A DNA stretch of 64,000 bases from Bacillus sp. OK048 (GCF_900103525.1 NZ_FNHN01000005.1:62001-126000), one strand, 5' to 3'; positions 9,146 to 18,767 are shown, numbered from the stretch's first letter. The notes: a model not told the origin generated them from the sequence alone. A program made the numbers and translations.

Positions 9146-9167
9146 GAGAGGGAGACCTCTCTTTTTT
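9146..9167 (+). terminator. Hairpin with T-run in the hpf-secA gap
   Basis: GAGAGG pairs with CCTCTC, followed by TTTTTT. No convincing gene precedes it; an 18-24-codon frame upstream is too weak to call. Confidence 0.5.
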
Positions 9168-9198
9168 GGGTTATATAGTAAAAGAGCATGTAATTGTG

Positions 9199-9472
9199 GC
9201 TAGAGTGACCGAAGAGCATTTATGAAAGGCGTTTGAGTCAATGCAGAGGGGCTGGAGTGACCGAAGAGCATTCAGAAAAGGCATTTGAGTCAATGTAGAG
9301 GGGCTAGAGTGACTGAAGAGCATTCAGAAAAGCGTTTGGGTCAATGCAGAGGAGCTGGAGTGACCGAAGAGCATTCAGAAAAGGCATTTGGGTCAATGCA
9401 GAGGAGCTAGAGTGACCGAAGAGCATTCAGAAAAGGCATTTGGGTCAATGCAGAGGGGCTGGAGTGACCGAA
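9199..9472. repeat. Tandem 52-bp repeat array A
   Basis: About five and a half units, starting at the GTGACC(G/T)AAG landmark at 9205, 9257, 9309, 9360, 9412 and 9464, give a period of 52 bases (51 once). Units share GAGCATT, AAAAGGC, TTTGGGTCAATGCAGAGG and differ by scattered substitutions. No ribosome site or sustained coding frame is seen. Together with array B it fills most of the 820-base gap before secA. Confidence 0.9.
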
Positions 9473-9520
9473 ATCTGATTGGAATAGGATTTGGGTAACT
9501 TATCATAAGCCTAATCCCTG

Positions 9521-9675
9521 ATGATGACACTTTTCAAAGCTTTCGAGTGGTGTTTGGGTTATCATAGGCCTAATGATGACACTTTTCGAAGTTTTCGAGC
9601 GGTGTTTTGGTTATCATGAGCATGATGATGACACTTTTCAAAGATTTCGAATGGAGTTTAGGTTATCATGAGTTT
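9521..9675. repeat. Tandem 52-bp repeat array B
   Basis: Three units begin with ATGATGACACTTTTC at 9521, 9573 and 9625, again exactly 52 bases apart, and share TTTCGA(G/A), GTTTGGGTTATCAT. The period equals that of the adjacent array A although the sequence differs. The unit at the junction (9464-9520) mixes both types. Confidence 0.88.
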
Positions 9676-9713
9676 GAAGCCTTTCTTGGATTAACAGAAT
9701 GGTAAATTCAATT

Positions 9714-9757
9714 AGAAAAATAAAGAGGGTCGACGATTCAATTCGCCGGCCCTCAAT
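9714..9757 (-). terminator. Terminator after secA
   Basis: On the minus strand GAGGGCC and GACCCTC form a stem followed by TTTATTTTTCT, immediately downstream of the secA stop. Confidence 0.8.
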
Positions 9758-9761
9758 TCTT

Positions 9762-12275
9762 TTATTTCCCTGCCCCATGACAATTCTTATATTTCTTACC
9801 ACTTCCACAATAACAAGGGTCATTGCGGCCGATATTCATTTCGTTCACTTTTGGTTTTTTCTTAACTGCTTCGCCGTCTTCTTTCGGATTGACAGCCTGA
9901 CCTTTTGCAACCTCTTGACGCTCAAGGTTGTTGCGAATTTCTGCCTTCATGATATACATAGAAGCTTCTTCTTCAATGGATAGAACCATTGACTCGAACA
10001 TTGCGAAGCCTTCATGCTGATATTCACGCAGCGGGTCAATTTGACCATACGCACGCAGGTGGATACCTTGACGAAGCTGATCCATCTGGTCAATGTGATC
10101 AATCCATTTGCTATCAACCGCACGAAGCGTAACAACTTTTTCGAATTCACGCATTTGTTCATCCGAAAGAATTTGTTCTTTTTCGTTGTAGCGTTCTTTC
10201 ACCTTTGCAAAAATCGCCTCAGCCATTTCTTCTGGATCTTTACCGCGTAATTGCTCGATGGTAATGTCACCTTCATGAAGCAGATTTGCATTAACGAAAT
10301 CAATAATGCCCTGCAGATTCCATTCTTCTTCATCCTCATGCTTATTGGCATGGGCTTCCACATTCCTCTGAATGGTAGATTGAATCATTTTCTCAACAAT
10401 TTCACGCAAGTTTTCGGATTCTAGCACTTCATCACGTTGCGTATAGATAATTTCACGCTGTTGACGTAAAACATCATCATATTGTAATAGCTGCTTACGC
10501 GCATCAAAGTTATTGCCCTCTACGCGTTTTTGTGCAGATTCAACGGCTTTTGAAACCATTTTACTTTGGATTGGCTGGGTATCATCCATTCCAAGTCTTT
10601 CCATCATCGCTTTCATATTGTCAGAACCGAAGCGGCGCATCAGTTCATCTTCCATTGATAAATAAAACTGGGTTACCCCTGGGTCCCCTTGACGTCCAGA
10701 ACGTCCACGAAGCTGGTTATCAATCCGTCGGCTTTCATGGCGCTCGGTACCAAGAACAGCAAGACCGCCTAACGCAACAACCCCTTCACCAAGCTTGATG
10801 TCCGTACCACGACCAGCCATGTTTGTGGCAATGGTAACAGAACCTTTATGGCCTGCTTCTGCAATAATTTCTGCTTCGCGCTCGTGATTTTTCGCGTTCA
10901 AGACATTATGTTTAATACCTTTTTTCAATAAATATTTCGAAATTACCTCTGATGTTTCAATCGCTACTGTACCAACAAGAACAGGCTGTCCGTTTTTATT
11001 GCGCTCGGCAATATCTTCCACTACAGCACGGAATTTGCCATCCATGGAAGCATAAATTAAATCTGGGCGGTCATCACGTGCGATTGGTCTATTGGTTGGA
11101 ATGACGATAACATTCATATTATAGATGTTGCGGAATTCCTCTTCTTCCGTCTTGGCTGTACCAGTCATACCAGCAAGCTTTTCATACATACGGAAGTAGT
11201 TTTGAAAGGTAATAGTTGCCATCGTCATGCTTTCGTTTTGAACTTCCAAGCCTTCTTTTGCCTCAATAGCCTGATGTAAGCCTTCACTATAGCGGCGCCC
11301 CTTCATTAAACGACCGGTAAATTGGTCAACAATGATGATTTCGCCATCTTGAACAACATAGTCAACATCAAGATGCATGCTGACATTTGCTTTCAGTGCC
11401 TGGTTAATGTGATGGTTTAAGGTAACATGTGACATATCGAACAGATTCTCAATACCAAAAGCTCGCTCTGCTTTATTAATTCCATCTTCTGTCAGCATAA
11501 CGCCTTTTGTTTTTTCATCATACGCAAAGTCTTTGTCTCTTGTCAGAGTGCGGACAAAAGCATTCGCTTGTATATAGAGTACAGCCGACTTTTGGGCGGA
11601 GCCAGAGATAATTAGTGGTGTCCGCGCCTCATCGATTAAGATCGAGTCAACCTCGTCAATGACAGCATAATACAGTGGCTTCTGTACTTTTTGCTCTTTA
11701 TATAGAACCATGTTATCCCGTAAATAATCAAAGCCAAACTCATTGTTTGTCCCATATGTAATATCACACGCATAGGATTCCTGCTTTTCCTCTTTAGTCA
11801 TACTGTTTAGATTCAAGCCAACGGTTAATCCTAAAAATTGATATAGTTGTCCCATTTCAGTTGCGTCACGGCTTGCTAGGTATTCGTTGACGGTAATAAC
11901 ATGAACACCTTTTCCAGAGAGGGCATTCAAATACACAGGCATGGTCGCGGTTAACGTTTTACCTTCCCCAGTCTTCATCTCCGAAATGTTCCCTTCATGG
12001 AGAGAAATCCCCCCCATTAGTTGAACATGGTATGGATACAAGCCAAGTACGCGGCGGGCACCTTCACGAACAACTGCAAAGGCTTCAGTAAGCAAATCTT
12101 CTAGTGTTTCACCTTTTTGATAGCGAAGCTTAAACTCCTCTGTTTTTTCACGGAGCTGATCGTCGCTAAGTTTTTCTGTTTCTGCAGCTAGCGCACCAAT
12201 TTGATTTGCCATTTTGTCCAGTCGTTTCAGCTCGCGTTTATTAAGGTCGAATACTTTATTTAAAATCCCCATCAT
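9762..12275 (-). CDS. secA: Preprotein translocase ATPase SecA
   Basis: SecA drives Sec-dependent export through SecYEG by ATP hydrolysis. The 837-residue protein matches the family length. It shows Walker A in [10 protein letters not shown], the [12 protein letters not shown]alker B/DEAD region, [13 protein letters not shown] and RGRSGRQGD helicase motifs, and the C-terminal zinc-binding SEC-C motif [13 protein letters not shown]. Two adjacent ATG codons are possible at 12275 and 12272, after AAAGGAG. In B. subtilis secA lies between hpf and prfB on the same strand. Here it is on the opposite strand and separated from prfB by the cytochrome cluster. Confidence 0.98.
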   Translation of the reverse strand: MMGILNKVFDLNKRELKRLDKMANQIGALAAETEKLSDDQLREKTEEFKLRYQKGETLEDLLTEAFAVVREGARRVLGLYPYHVQLMGGISLHEGNISEMKTGEGKTLTATMPVYLNALSGKGVHVITVNEYLASRDATEMGQLYQFLGLTVGLNLNSMTKEEKQESYACDITYGTNNEFGFDYLRDNMVLYKEQKVQKPLYYAVIDEVDSILIDEARTPLIISGSAQKSAVLYIQANAFVRTLTRDKDFAYDEKTKGVMLTEDGINKAERAFGIENLFDMSHVTLNHHINQALKANVSMHLDVDYVVQDGEIIIVDQFTGRLMKGRRYSEGLHQAIEAKEGLEVQNESMTMATITFQNYFRMYEKLAGMTGTAKTEEEEFRNIYNMNVIVIPTNRPIARDDRPDLIYASMDGKFRAVVEDIAERNKNGQPVLVGTVAIETSEVISKYLLKKGIKHNVLNAKNHEREAEIIAEAGHKGSVTIATNMAGRGTDIKLGEGVVALGGLAVLGTERHESRRIDNQLRGRSGRQGDPGVTQFYLSMEDELMRRFGSDNMKAMMERLGMDDTQPIQSKMVSKAVESAQKRVEGNNFDARKQLLQYDDVLRQQREIIYTQRDEVLESENLREIVEKMIQSTIQRNVEAHANKHEDEEEWNLQGIIDFVNANLLHEGDITIEQLRGKDPEEMAEAIFAKVKERYNEKEQILSDEQMREFEKVVTLRAVDSKWIDHIDQMDQLRQGIHLRAYGQIDPLREYQHEGFAMFESMVLSIEEEASMYIMKAEIRNNLERQEVAKGQAVNPKEDGEAVKKKPKVNEMNIGRNDPCYCGSGKKYKNCHGAGK

Positions 12276-12776
12276 ATGATGAAACGCTCCTTTATTTCTA
12301 ATTTATCCATCTAAAATAGTTTACTTTTTAAACCAAAATTTTCGATAATTACCCTTTTTATCTTACCACTTCCGATTTAGAGTGACAACATTGTTACCGT
12401 TATAGCCACATTTACAGTAAGCAATTCAACGAGAATTTGAAATTGTCGAAATTGCCCTTTTAAAATTGTGGATCAATTGTATGCGATGAATTAATAATTT
12501 TATGCAAAAAAGATGTTGAATTGTGAATGTTTATTCGTTTGTTTGTATAAAAATAAAAGAATATCTATGTTAACAACATAACTATATTGTTAATCCAACC
12601 CTTGTAATTGCAACATTCCTATGTTGTTTTTAGGGATAATATCCTAAATGTTCTTTATGAGAAAATATTCACAAATTGTACATTGGAAAATACTCTTACA
12701 ATGTTAGATACTACCATTAGAGAGGTTAATTTAGAAAAAATAGAGATAAAAATAAAAAATGGGAAGGGTGAGTCAA
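12276..12776. promoter_or_regulatory. Divergent intergenic region between secA and the cytochrome cluster
   Basis: This 500-base, very AT-rich stretch must hold the promoters of secA (leftward) and of the decahaem gene (rightward). Visible elements are a TATGTTAACAACATA near-palindrome around 12566-12580, a further ATGTTGTT copy near 12622-12629 and a TTGTGAA half-site near 12520 that resembles half of a Rex operator. None is a complete match to an Fnr, Rex or ResD site. A 64-codon open frame from 12608 lacks a ribosome site and is not called. Confidence 0.4.
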
Positions 12777-14150
12777 GTGGCCTTTTGGGGGAAGAAAAAT
12801 AAAGAAAAACCTGAAACTAGAGAAGATAAAAAGAAAACTGGCCCAATACGCAAACTTTGGCATAAAGTCAAAAACATAAATTGGAAGGATCCAGTTAATC
12901 GATGGAAATTATTATTTGCATCGCTAATTGCGTTTATCGTCATTTTTGGCGGAGGATATGGGGTCATTTCCTTTACAAATTCGCCAACGTTCTGTTCTAG
13001 CTGCCATGAGATGGCACCAGAGTATACAACATTTACAGCAAGTTCACATAGTGAAATTTCCTGTGTACAGTGTCACATAAAACCGGGATTCGTCAACATG
13101 ATGACACACAAGGTAATTTCATTAAAAGAAGTTTATCATCACGTCATGGGCATACCAGAGCAAATTGTCCAAACCGAACATGAAGCAGTATCAGATGAAA
13201 ACTGTTTACAATGTCACTCTAAAAACCGACTTGTATCAGCTTCAGGCGATTTAATCGTAAACCATAAAGGTCATATAGAAGAGGGCGTACCATGTATTAG
13301 TTGTCACGCCGGAGTAGCGCATGCGAAAATTGCAGCACGTGGAATCAATACAGAAGAGGTTCGCGGTCATTGGACAGAAGAAGTTGCCCAACAAATGATG
13401 GAAAAGAAATACTTGGCTCCAAATATGGGTACATGTATTGAATGCCACGATAAAGTGAACAACGGTGAAAAGCCATGGACAGATGTCGCTTACCTTGTGC
13501 CACCTAATCCAGAACACTTAGAAAAAGAGGCAAAGAAAACTTCAAACGCTGTAAAACATGAGGCGAATACGGAAGAAGAAGGGAAAGAAGCTGCTGCACA
13601 ACATGACAAAAAAACACAAAAGATTATTTTAGAAGCACTTGGAAAGCAACAGAAGGACGTTAAGCTTTCAATGGCATGTGCAACTTGCCATGAACAAGTA
13701 AAAATTCCTGAAGATCATAAAGTTGCCGATTGGAATAATAATCACGGTGGAACTGCCCTTAATCAACTTGATCAATGTGTCGACTGCCACCAGGATTCCA
13801 AATGGTTTAGGGATATTCCGAAAGAAGACTTAATCTCGCTGTTAAAAATGGCAGAGGTTACGGAAGCAGATAAAGATCATCATTATCAACCAAACATTAC
13901 TGTCGTAAGAGAACAGTCAAGAATCAATAAATTCTGTAGTGCCTGTCACTCTGAACGTCCAGCTGGGCACGGTGAAAGTGATCAATACTTAACATCACAT
14001 GCAAGCAAAGCCACAACAGCAGAACAAAAAGCAGAATGTTTCGTCTGTCATGATCGTGAAGAACCAAAAGCACAAGATGTAAAAGCTCCAACAGATGTTT
14101 ACTGTCAATATTGCCATAGAACTGGTTTTAAAGATGATGTGAAAAATTAA
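12777..14150 (+). CDS. Membrane-anchored decahaem NapC/NirT-family cytochrome c
   Basis: The 457-residue protein has a short basic cytoplasmic start, one membrane helix (about residues 44-66) and an outer domain with ten CXXCH haem motifs at residues 73, 96, 143, 173, 220, 301, 334, 387, 421 and 443. The first four, with the spacing CSSCHEMAPEY...CVQCHIKPGF, are typical of the NapC/NirT/NrfH quinol dehydrogenase domain, which takes electrons from menaquinol. A charged, haem-free Lys/Glu-rich linker (about 245-300) separates five N-terminal from five C-terminal haems. I chose the GTG at 12777 because GGAAGGGTGA lies five bases upstream; an ATG at 12759 has no site. The next gene encodes a related dodecahaem protein 27 bases on. 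Electron entry from the quinone pool is inferred from family; the acceptor is unknown. Confidence 0.88.
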   Translation: MAFWGKKNKEKPETREDKKKTGPIRKLWHKVKNINWKDPVNRWKLLFASLIAFIVIFGGGYGVISFTNSPTFCSSCHEMAPEYTTFTASSHSEISCVQCHIKPGFVNMMTHKVISLKEVYHHVMGIPEQIVQTEHEAVSDENCLQCHSKNRLVSASGDLIVNHKGHIEEGVPCISCHAGVAHAKIAARGINTEEVRGHWTEEVAQQMMEKKYLAPNMGTCIECHDKVNNGEKPWTDVAYLVPPNPEHLEKEAKKTSNAVKHEANTEEEGKEAAAQHDKKTQKIILEALGKQQKDVKLSMACATCHEQVKIPEDHKVADWNNNHGGTALNQLDQCVDCHQDSKWFRDIPKEDLISLLKMAEVTEADKDHHYQPNITVVREQSRINKFCSACHSERPAGHGESDQYLTSHASKATTAEQKAECFVCHDREEPKAQDVKAPTDVYCQYCHRTGFKDDVKN

Positions 14151-14177
14151 GAATTTATTGTCTGGAGGGACGCTTTA

Positions 14178-15335
14178 ATGAATGAAGAAAAAGAACAGCT
14201 GTCGGCCCCTCCCCGCTCACGCCTAAGATTATATAAATTTATGACTCTAACAGTGTTGTTTCTAGTCCTCTTCTTTTCCCTTGGAGCAGTCGGGCTAGAA
14301 GCAACCTCTAGCTCTAAGTTCTGCGCATCATGTCATGAGATGAAACCTGAATACTATACGTGGAAGGCTTCCTCGCACAGTCAAGTGGATTGTGTTAACT
14401 GTCATATCAAACCAGGGTTTAAGCAAACAGCGAAGGATAAAATTGGGTTAATCGCTAAGGCAGTCAATAAAGATGATACTCAAAATGTTGCACCTATTCG
14501 CATGCCAGGTGAAATACCTGATAGCACATGCGAAAGCTGCCATAATGTTCTCCAAAGACAATTCACTGTATCTGGGGATATCATTATTCCCCATGATAAA
14601 CATAAAGACGAAGATGTCAGCTGTATTCAATGCCATAGCGGTGTAGCCCATGGTGAGATTGCTGATCGGGAAATGACGTTTAAGACAGATTATGATAAGT
14701 GGGACAGCGATTTAGGTATTGCGGCAATGGCCGATCTGAAATGGACGCGTCCAACAATGGACACATGTATGGATTGTCATGAATCTAGACAAGTTACAAC
14801 AGAATGCAGCGCCTGTCATACTACCGGTATGCTACCAAAAAGCCATGAAGAAGCATCATTTAAAACAAAAACACATGGTAAACAAGCAAAAGAGGAATTA
14901 AAAGACTGTAATTCTTGTCATAAATATATGTCATCTGTGGAAATTGAAGGGTATGAAGGTCCGTCAGTTCTTGAAAAATATATCCAGGCAGATAGCGGGA
15001 AAGTAACCAAAACAGAACGAACGTATGCAAAAGAAAATACTTTTTGTCAGGATTGCCATAAGATCCGACCTCCTAGTCATGAGGGCTCTTACTTTGATGA
15101 TCACGGAGCTCAAGCGAGCAAAAATGGAGAAACTTGCTATACGTGCCATGAGCCTAATCGTTCAAACACTTCAAGTAGTAACACGGTGGATTGTTCATCG
15201 TGTCATCAGATGAAGCATTTAAATAAATGGCGTGAGAAACATCCAGTTGCGGTGGGGAATGTTACTAAGCCGCAAGAAAGCTGCTATACCTGCCATGTTA
15301 AAAAGACTTGCAGTTCTTGCCACAAAAGCAAATAA
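14178..15335 (+). CDS. Membrane-anchored dodecahaem NapC/NirT-like cytochrome c
   Basis: This 385-residue protein has one N-terminal membrane helix (about residues 20-40) and twelve CXXCH motifs at residues 49, 72, 118, 149, 197, 210, 244, 290, 320, 339, 369 and 378. The first four again form a NapC/NirT-like module (CASCHEMKPEYY, CVNCHIKPGF, then two more with SGDIIIPHDKH between), clearly paralogous to the upstream decahaem protein. The C-terminal haems are more tightly packed, about one motif per 25 residues, and the last lies four residues from the C-terminus. The ATG follows TCTGGAGGGACG. It probably forms an operon with the decahaem gene; both may dock on the membrane and pass electrons outward. 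That direction is inference. Confidence 0.88.
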   Translation: MNEEKEQLSAPPRSRLRLYKFMTLTVLFLVLFFSLGAVGLEATSSSKFCASCHEMKPEYYTWKASSHSQVDCVNCHIKPGFKQTAKDKIGLIAKAVNKDDTQNVAPIRMPGEIPDSTCESCHNVLQRQFTVSGDIIIPHDKHKDEDVSCIQCHSGVAHGEIADREMTFKTDYDKWDSDLGIAAMADLKWTRPTMDTCMDCHESRQVTTECSACHTTGMLPKSHEEASFKTKTHGKQAKEELKDCNSCHKYMSSVEIEGYEGPSVLEKYIQADSGKVTKTERTYAKENTFCQDCHKIRPPSHEGSYFDDHGAQASKNGETCYTCHEPNRSNTSSSNTVDCSSCHQMKHLNKWREKHPVAVGNVTKPQESCYTCHVKKTCSSCHKSK

Positions 15336-15337
15336 AT

Positions 15338-15363
15338 GAGCCCAAGATTTCTTGGGCTTTGCC
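15338..15363 (+). terminator. Hairpin after the dodecahaem gene
   Basis: AGCCCAAGA and TCTTGGGCT form a perfect stem, but only a weak T-run (TTTG) follows. It may be a partial terminator or an mRNA-stabilising structure between the first two and later genes of the cluster. Confidence 0.6.
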
Positions 15364-15468
15364 ATATCAAAAATGTAATTGAGTTTGAGCTTTTGTAGGT
15401 TTCGATCTTCAAAAAAAGGATAGGTATTATCCAACAGAAAATAATGATGAATTATGAGGAGGATTCTT

Positions 15469-16167
15469 ATGGAGGCCCATGAACTCCCGATTAAAGAAAG
15501 TCCAGAGTCAAAAAATGATTCGCGGATAACGAAAAAGAATGACCGCTTTACTAAATTACAAGGAATCTCACTAATTATTGCTACGCTCCTTATCAGCTTG
15601 GTGGGAGGCTATATGATTAGCGATAAATTTATTTGGAGCAAACAGAATCAGGATCGAATTGTGCAGCAAGTGAACTACTATGAAGGTTTAGTAAGTAAAG
15701 AACCAAATAAACCAGAACATCGTGTCAATCTTGGTTATTCCTATCATTTAAATGGCAAAAGTGAAGATGCTATTAAGCAATTGCTGGTGGCAATCGACTT
15801 GGATAAGAAAAACGTTCCAGCCTATTTTAATCTTGGGCTTGTTTACAACGATGAAAAACGCTATGATGACGCACTTAAGCAGGCAACTAAAGCTGTTGAG
15901 TTAGCACCAAGAGATTACAAAGGCCATTTATTAAAAGGAATGGTTTATCGACAACTCAAGATGTATACAGAAGCACTAGCATCTCTCCAAGAAGCAGATA
16001 AATTGATGCCTGTAAATAATGATATTATTTTTGAAATTGGTAGAGTAGCAGAGGATCAAGGCAACATGCAAGATGCCGAGGAGCTTTACAAAAAGGCATT
16101 AAGCTACGATCCACTTTATAAACCAGCTTCTGAAGCATTAACTAGAATAGCAAGTGACAGCAAATAA
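15469..16167 (+). CDS. Membrane-anchored tetratricopeptide-repeat protein
   Basis: The 232-residue protein has a hydrophilic start, one membrane helix (about residues 33-52) and an outer region with four or so TPR units, for example EHRVNLGYSYHLNGKSEDAIKQ and AYFNLGLVYNDEKRYDDA. TPR units are protein-binding scaffolds. Position inside a cytochrome cluster recalls NrfG/CcmI-type TPR proteins that present apocytochromes for haem attachment, so an assembly or docking role is likely, but that is inference. I chose the ATG at 15469 because GAGGAGG lies six bases upstream; an ATG at 15454 overlaps that site. The NHL gene starts 16 bases after the stop. Confidence 0.75.
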   Translation: MEAHELPIKESPESKNDSRITKKNDRFTKLQGISLIIATLLISLVGGYMISDKFIWSKQNQDRIVQQVNYYEGLVSKEPNKPEHRVNLGYSYHLNGKSEDAIKQLLVAIDLDKKNVPAYFNLGLVYNDEKRYDDALKQATKAVELAPRDYKGHLLKGMVYRQLKMYTEALASLQEADKLMPVNNDIIFEIGRVAEDQGNMQDAEELYKKALSYDPLYKPASEALTRIASDSK

Positions 16168-16183
16168 AAGGAGATGACTAGAA

Positions 16184-17152
16184 TTGAAAAAGTCAACAAC
16201 ATATATATGGATGAGTGCCATGGTTGTACTTTCTGTAGCCCTTTTCTCAGGCATCACCTTTATGGATTTGGGTCCAACACTGAAACCAATTATTGCAGCA
16301 GCAAACCCCACTAATGGTGGTGAACCTGAATTTAGACAGTCTTTTTATGGCAGCTTTGAAGCGCCTTTAGATAAACCGATGGATGTTGCGAAAATTGGTG
16401 ATCTCATTTACGTTTCTGATACTAAAAATAACCAAGTTCAGGTTTTTGACCAGTCTGGTAATAATGTAAATGTATTCGGTAAACAAGGAACTGAAAAAGG
16501 ACAATTCCAATTTCCATATGGTATCGCTGGTGATAAGGATGAACAAGTGTATGTGGCTGATTTATATAATGGCAATATTTCCATTTTTACGGCAAAAGGG
16601 GAATTTATTAAATTCTTCCCAGACAATGAAAAATTGATTCAATCACCTGGTGGATTACGGATTTATGACGAAAAGCTTTATGTCACGGATATTAAATCAA
16701 ATAAGTTATTCATTTTTGATTTAAATGGTAAAAAGCTAATGGAAATTGGCGGTCCCGGTCAAGATGAAGGAATGTTCATCGCTCCAAATGCCGTTGCAGT
16801 CGACCGAGATAATCAAATTTATGTCACAGATTCTGGAAATAATAGAGTCCAAGTTTTTAATAAAGACGGGAAATTTATTAGAATTATCAACGGTTCAGAT
16901 GATGGCAAAGGTACTGCTCTATTCGTAAATCCTCGCGGAGTTGCCGTCGATTCAAAAGGAACAGTTTATGTAGTTAGCAATTTGTCACATAACATCTATG
17001 CCTTTGACCAAGATGGAAAAAAAGTAAGGGAATTAGGTGGAATGGGGACAGATAATGGTCAATTATATCTTCCTAACGGTCTTTTCATTGATGAATTTGG
17101 TGCCATCTATGTAACGGATACAATCAATCAAAGGATTTCAGTGTTCTATTAA
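16184..17152 (+). CDS. Exported NHL-repeat beta-propeller protein
   Basis: The 322-residue product has an N-terminal hydrophobic signal or anchor (about residues 7-28) and then about six NHL blades (PMDVAKIGDLIYVSDTKNNQ, FPYGIAGDKDEQVYVADLYN and similar), enough for one closed propeller. No catalytic motif or CXXCH is present, so it is probably a binding or scaffold protein on the outside of the membrane. The TTG start at 16184 is supported by AAAGGAG ten bases upstream and by the signal-like start. NHL propellers occur next to multihaem cytochromes in other bacteria and archaea; a structural role in the electron conduit is inference. Confidence 0.78.
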   Translation: MKKSTTYIWMSAMVVLSVALFSGITFMDLGPTLKPIIAAANPTNGGEPEFRQSFYGSFEAPLDKPMDVAKIGDLIYVSDTKNNQVQVFDQSGNNVNVFGKQGTEKGQFQFPYGIAGDKDEQVYVADLYNGNISIFTAKGEFIKFFPDNEKLIQSPGGLRIYDEKLYVTDIKSNKLFIFDLNGKKLMEIGGPGQDEGMFIAPNAVAVDRDNQIYVTDSGNNRVQVFNKDGKFIRIINGSDDGKGTALFVNPRGVAVDSKGTVYVVSNLSHNIYAFDQDGKKVRELGGMGTDNGQLYLPNGLFIDEFGAIYVTDTINQRISVFY

Positions 17153-17385
17153 TTTATTCTCCTATTAAAGGTATTCAGGCAGAATTTAACAAAAAGGATT
17201 AACAATAGACACGAAAACCTCCATTTTTATTGTGACTCCTTTTATTGCTAGGTAGAGATTCTTGCCTTTTTAAAGAGAAAGAGAAATTTCCTTAAAGGTG
17301 GTGATGCGAGGAAAAAGGGGCTGACGTTTTAGAAGTGAAAAACTAGAGAGAAAAAAAGAGAGAGAAATTTGGGAGGTTTTAAGAA

Positions 17386-18477
17386 ATGAGCAAGGTGAAA
17401 TTAGGCTTTACAGCATTATTTACGCTTATTTTATTAAGCATGTTTGCTGCCTTTGCTTCTGCAGAGGAGTTCACTCCAACACCAGGCAATCCAGCACCAG
17501 AGATTCATGTTGGAACTATTGATAACAATGGTGAAGTAAACCAACATAGAACACACGGTAATTTCCAAAACAACACAAACTCTTGTGCAAATTGTCACAG
17601 CACGCACAATGGGGACAATGCAAAATTAGTAAAGTTTGAAAAAACTGAGTCTGATTTGTGTTTAACATGTCATGACGGTACTTTAGGCTTCTACAACGTA
17701 AAAGGACAAGGTGCAGGTGCAGGTACATTCAATACCACACATGAAAGTTCCTCAATGCACAACGTCGGTACAGTATCAATTGGATCAGCTCCAGGTGCGT
17801 TGGACAATAAATCTGCAGACACAATGCAATGTTCTAGCTGTCACAATCCACACGGATCTACCAATGACCGTTTATTAAAAACAACTGTTGCTGGTGTAAC
17901 TTATTCTGCAACACCAATCAAACTTGCGTTAACTGAGGATCCTGATTTTGCAGCTATCAACAGCAACGCTACAAATTCTGGATTAAAAATTACAAAATCA
18001 ATTGGTCCTAAGGAAAATGCGGATAAAGTAAACTATGCTAATTTCTGTTCTACCTGTCATGATACTTATGATACAGGAAGTGGAACGAAAACCGCTTTAG
18101 GTCACTATTCACATACTACAAACAGCTCTTCACAAGGTAGAAACTGTGCAAGCTGTCACTATGCTCATGGTACTGACATTAACATTTTGAAGGATGCTGC
18201 TGGTAAAACGATTGCAGATTATCAAGCAGAAGGTTGGGAAAAACAAACCGCTATTGCTTACATGAAAGACGTAAGTGCTGGTGGTTCTAATAATAAGAAA
18301 TACACGAACATGTCTGTTTGTTGGACTTGTCACACTTCAAGCCACCCACTTGATACTCCAATGCCTGCACAAAAAGGTGATCCAAAGCTTGGTACTGGTG
18401 AATATTGGAACTGGGTATATAGCTCTAGATATTTAAAAGACATTCCTACATTCAATGAAAAAGCAAACATTAGATAA
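17386..18477 (+). CDS. Secreted hexahaem cytochrome c, copy A
   Basis: The 363-residue protein starts with a Sec signal peptide (hydrophobic core FTALFTLILLSMFAAF, cleavage near ASA-EE) and has six CXXCH motifs: CANCH, CLTCH, CSSCH, CSTCH, CASCH and CWTCH. Several have the paired CXXCH-family form CXXCHxxHG (CANCHSTHNG, CSSCHNPHGS, CASCHYAHGT). No C-terminal membrane helix, LPXTG motif or lipobox is seen, so it is probably released or bound to partners outside the membrane. The ATG follows GGGAGGTTTTAAG. It is the tandem paralogue of the next cytochrome, sharing leader, signal peptide, domain order and terminator. The overall design, a secreted protein of about 38 kDa with six haems, invites comparison with the filament-forming OmcS, but no homology is claimed. 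Confidence 0.87.
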   Translation: MSKVKLGFTALFTLILLSMFAAFASAEEFTPTPGNPAPEIHVGTIDNNGEVNQHRTHGNFQNNTNSCANCHSTHNGDNAKLVKFEKTESDLCLTCHDGTLGFYNVKGQGAGAGTFNTTHESSSMHNVGTVSIGSAPGALDNKSADTMQCSSCHNPHGSTNDRLLKTTVAGVTYSATPIKLALTEDPDFAAINSNATNSGLKITKSIGPKENADKVNYANFCSTCHDTYDTGSGTKTALGHYSHTTNSSSQGRNCASCHYAHGTDINILKDAAGKTIADYQAEGWEKQTAIAYMKDVSAGGSNNKKYTNMSVCWTCHTSSHPLDTPMPAQKGDPKLGTGEYWNWVYSSRYLKDIPTFNEKANIR

Positions 18478-18526
18478 AAAGTCAAAAATAGCCCTACTAT
18501 TTTGTTAGCTCTAAAAAAGTTAAATA

Positions 18527-18563
18527 AAACAAGGTAGTAATAGATTTTTACTACCTTGTTTTG
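18527..18563 (+). terminator. Terminator after hexahaem copy A
   Basis: AAACAAGGTAGTAA and TTACTACCTTGTTTT form a long stem with a T-run. A near-identical hairpin follows copy B at 19949-19985, evidence that the duplication included the 3' region. Confidence 0.85.
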
Positions 18564-18685
18564 TATCAATATTTCTATCTTATTTAGTTTTTCATCTGCC
18601 GCTGAAAAATTAAATAAGGGAGAAACCAGCAGATACTTGCTATAGGAATGTGTACTTTTAATAGTCTAACCTTTAAGGAGGTGAT

Positions 18686-18763
18686 ATGAAAAAAGTCTAT
18701 AGTTTTGGAGAAAAAGAGAAAAAGAGAAAAAGAGAGAGAGAGAAAATCTATGGGAGGTTTTAA
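18686..18763 (+). CDS. 25-codon leader ORF upstream of hexahaem copy B
   Basis: An ATG at 18686 is preceded at ideal distance by the near-perfect site AAGGAGGTGAT, stronger than that of the cytochrome itself. The frame encodes a 25-residue, highly basic peptide (MKKVYSFGEKEKK then KRKREREKIYGRF). It ends at TAA 18761-18763, four bases before the cytochrome ATG, so its last codons cover the cytochrome ribosome site. Most of the frame is a purine-only GAGAAAAA/GA repeat. In copy A the equivalent leader exists but the frame is broken after six codons. The peptide may not matter; translation through it could control access to the cytochrome start. Confidence 0.55.
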   Translation: MKKVYSFGEKEKKRKREREKIYGRF

Positions 18764-18767
18764 GAAA

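Noticed and set aside
9199-9675. Possible CRISPR array
   Set aside because: The whole 52-base unit is repeated, with no alternation of constant repeats and unique spacers, and no cas genes are near.
12276-12776. Rex or Fnr operator for the cytochrome cluster
   Set aside because: Only a TTGTGAA half-site was seen; no full inverted repeat of either kind is present.
12608-12802. 64-codon open frame before the decahaem gene
   Set aside because: No ribosome site; it overlaps the start of the cytochrome in another frame and lies in AT-rich promoter DNA.
17153-17385. Cyclic-di-GMP (GEMM) riboswitch before the hexahaem genes
   Set aside because: Such riboswitches occur before multihaem genes in other bacteria, but the conserved GEMM core was not found here.
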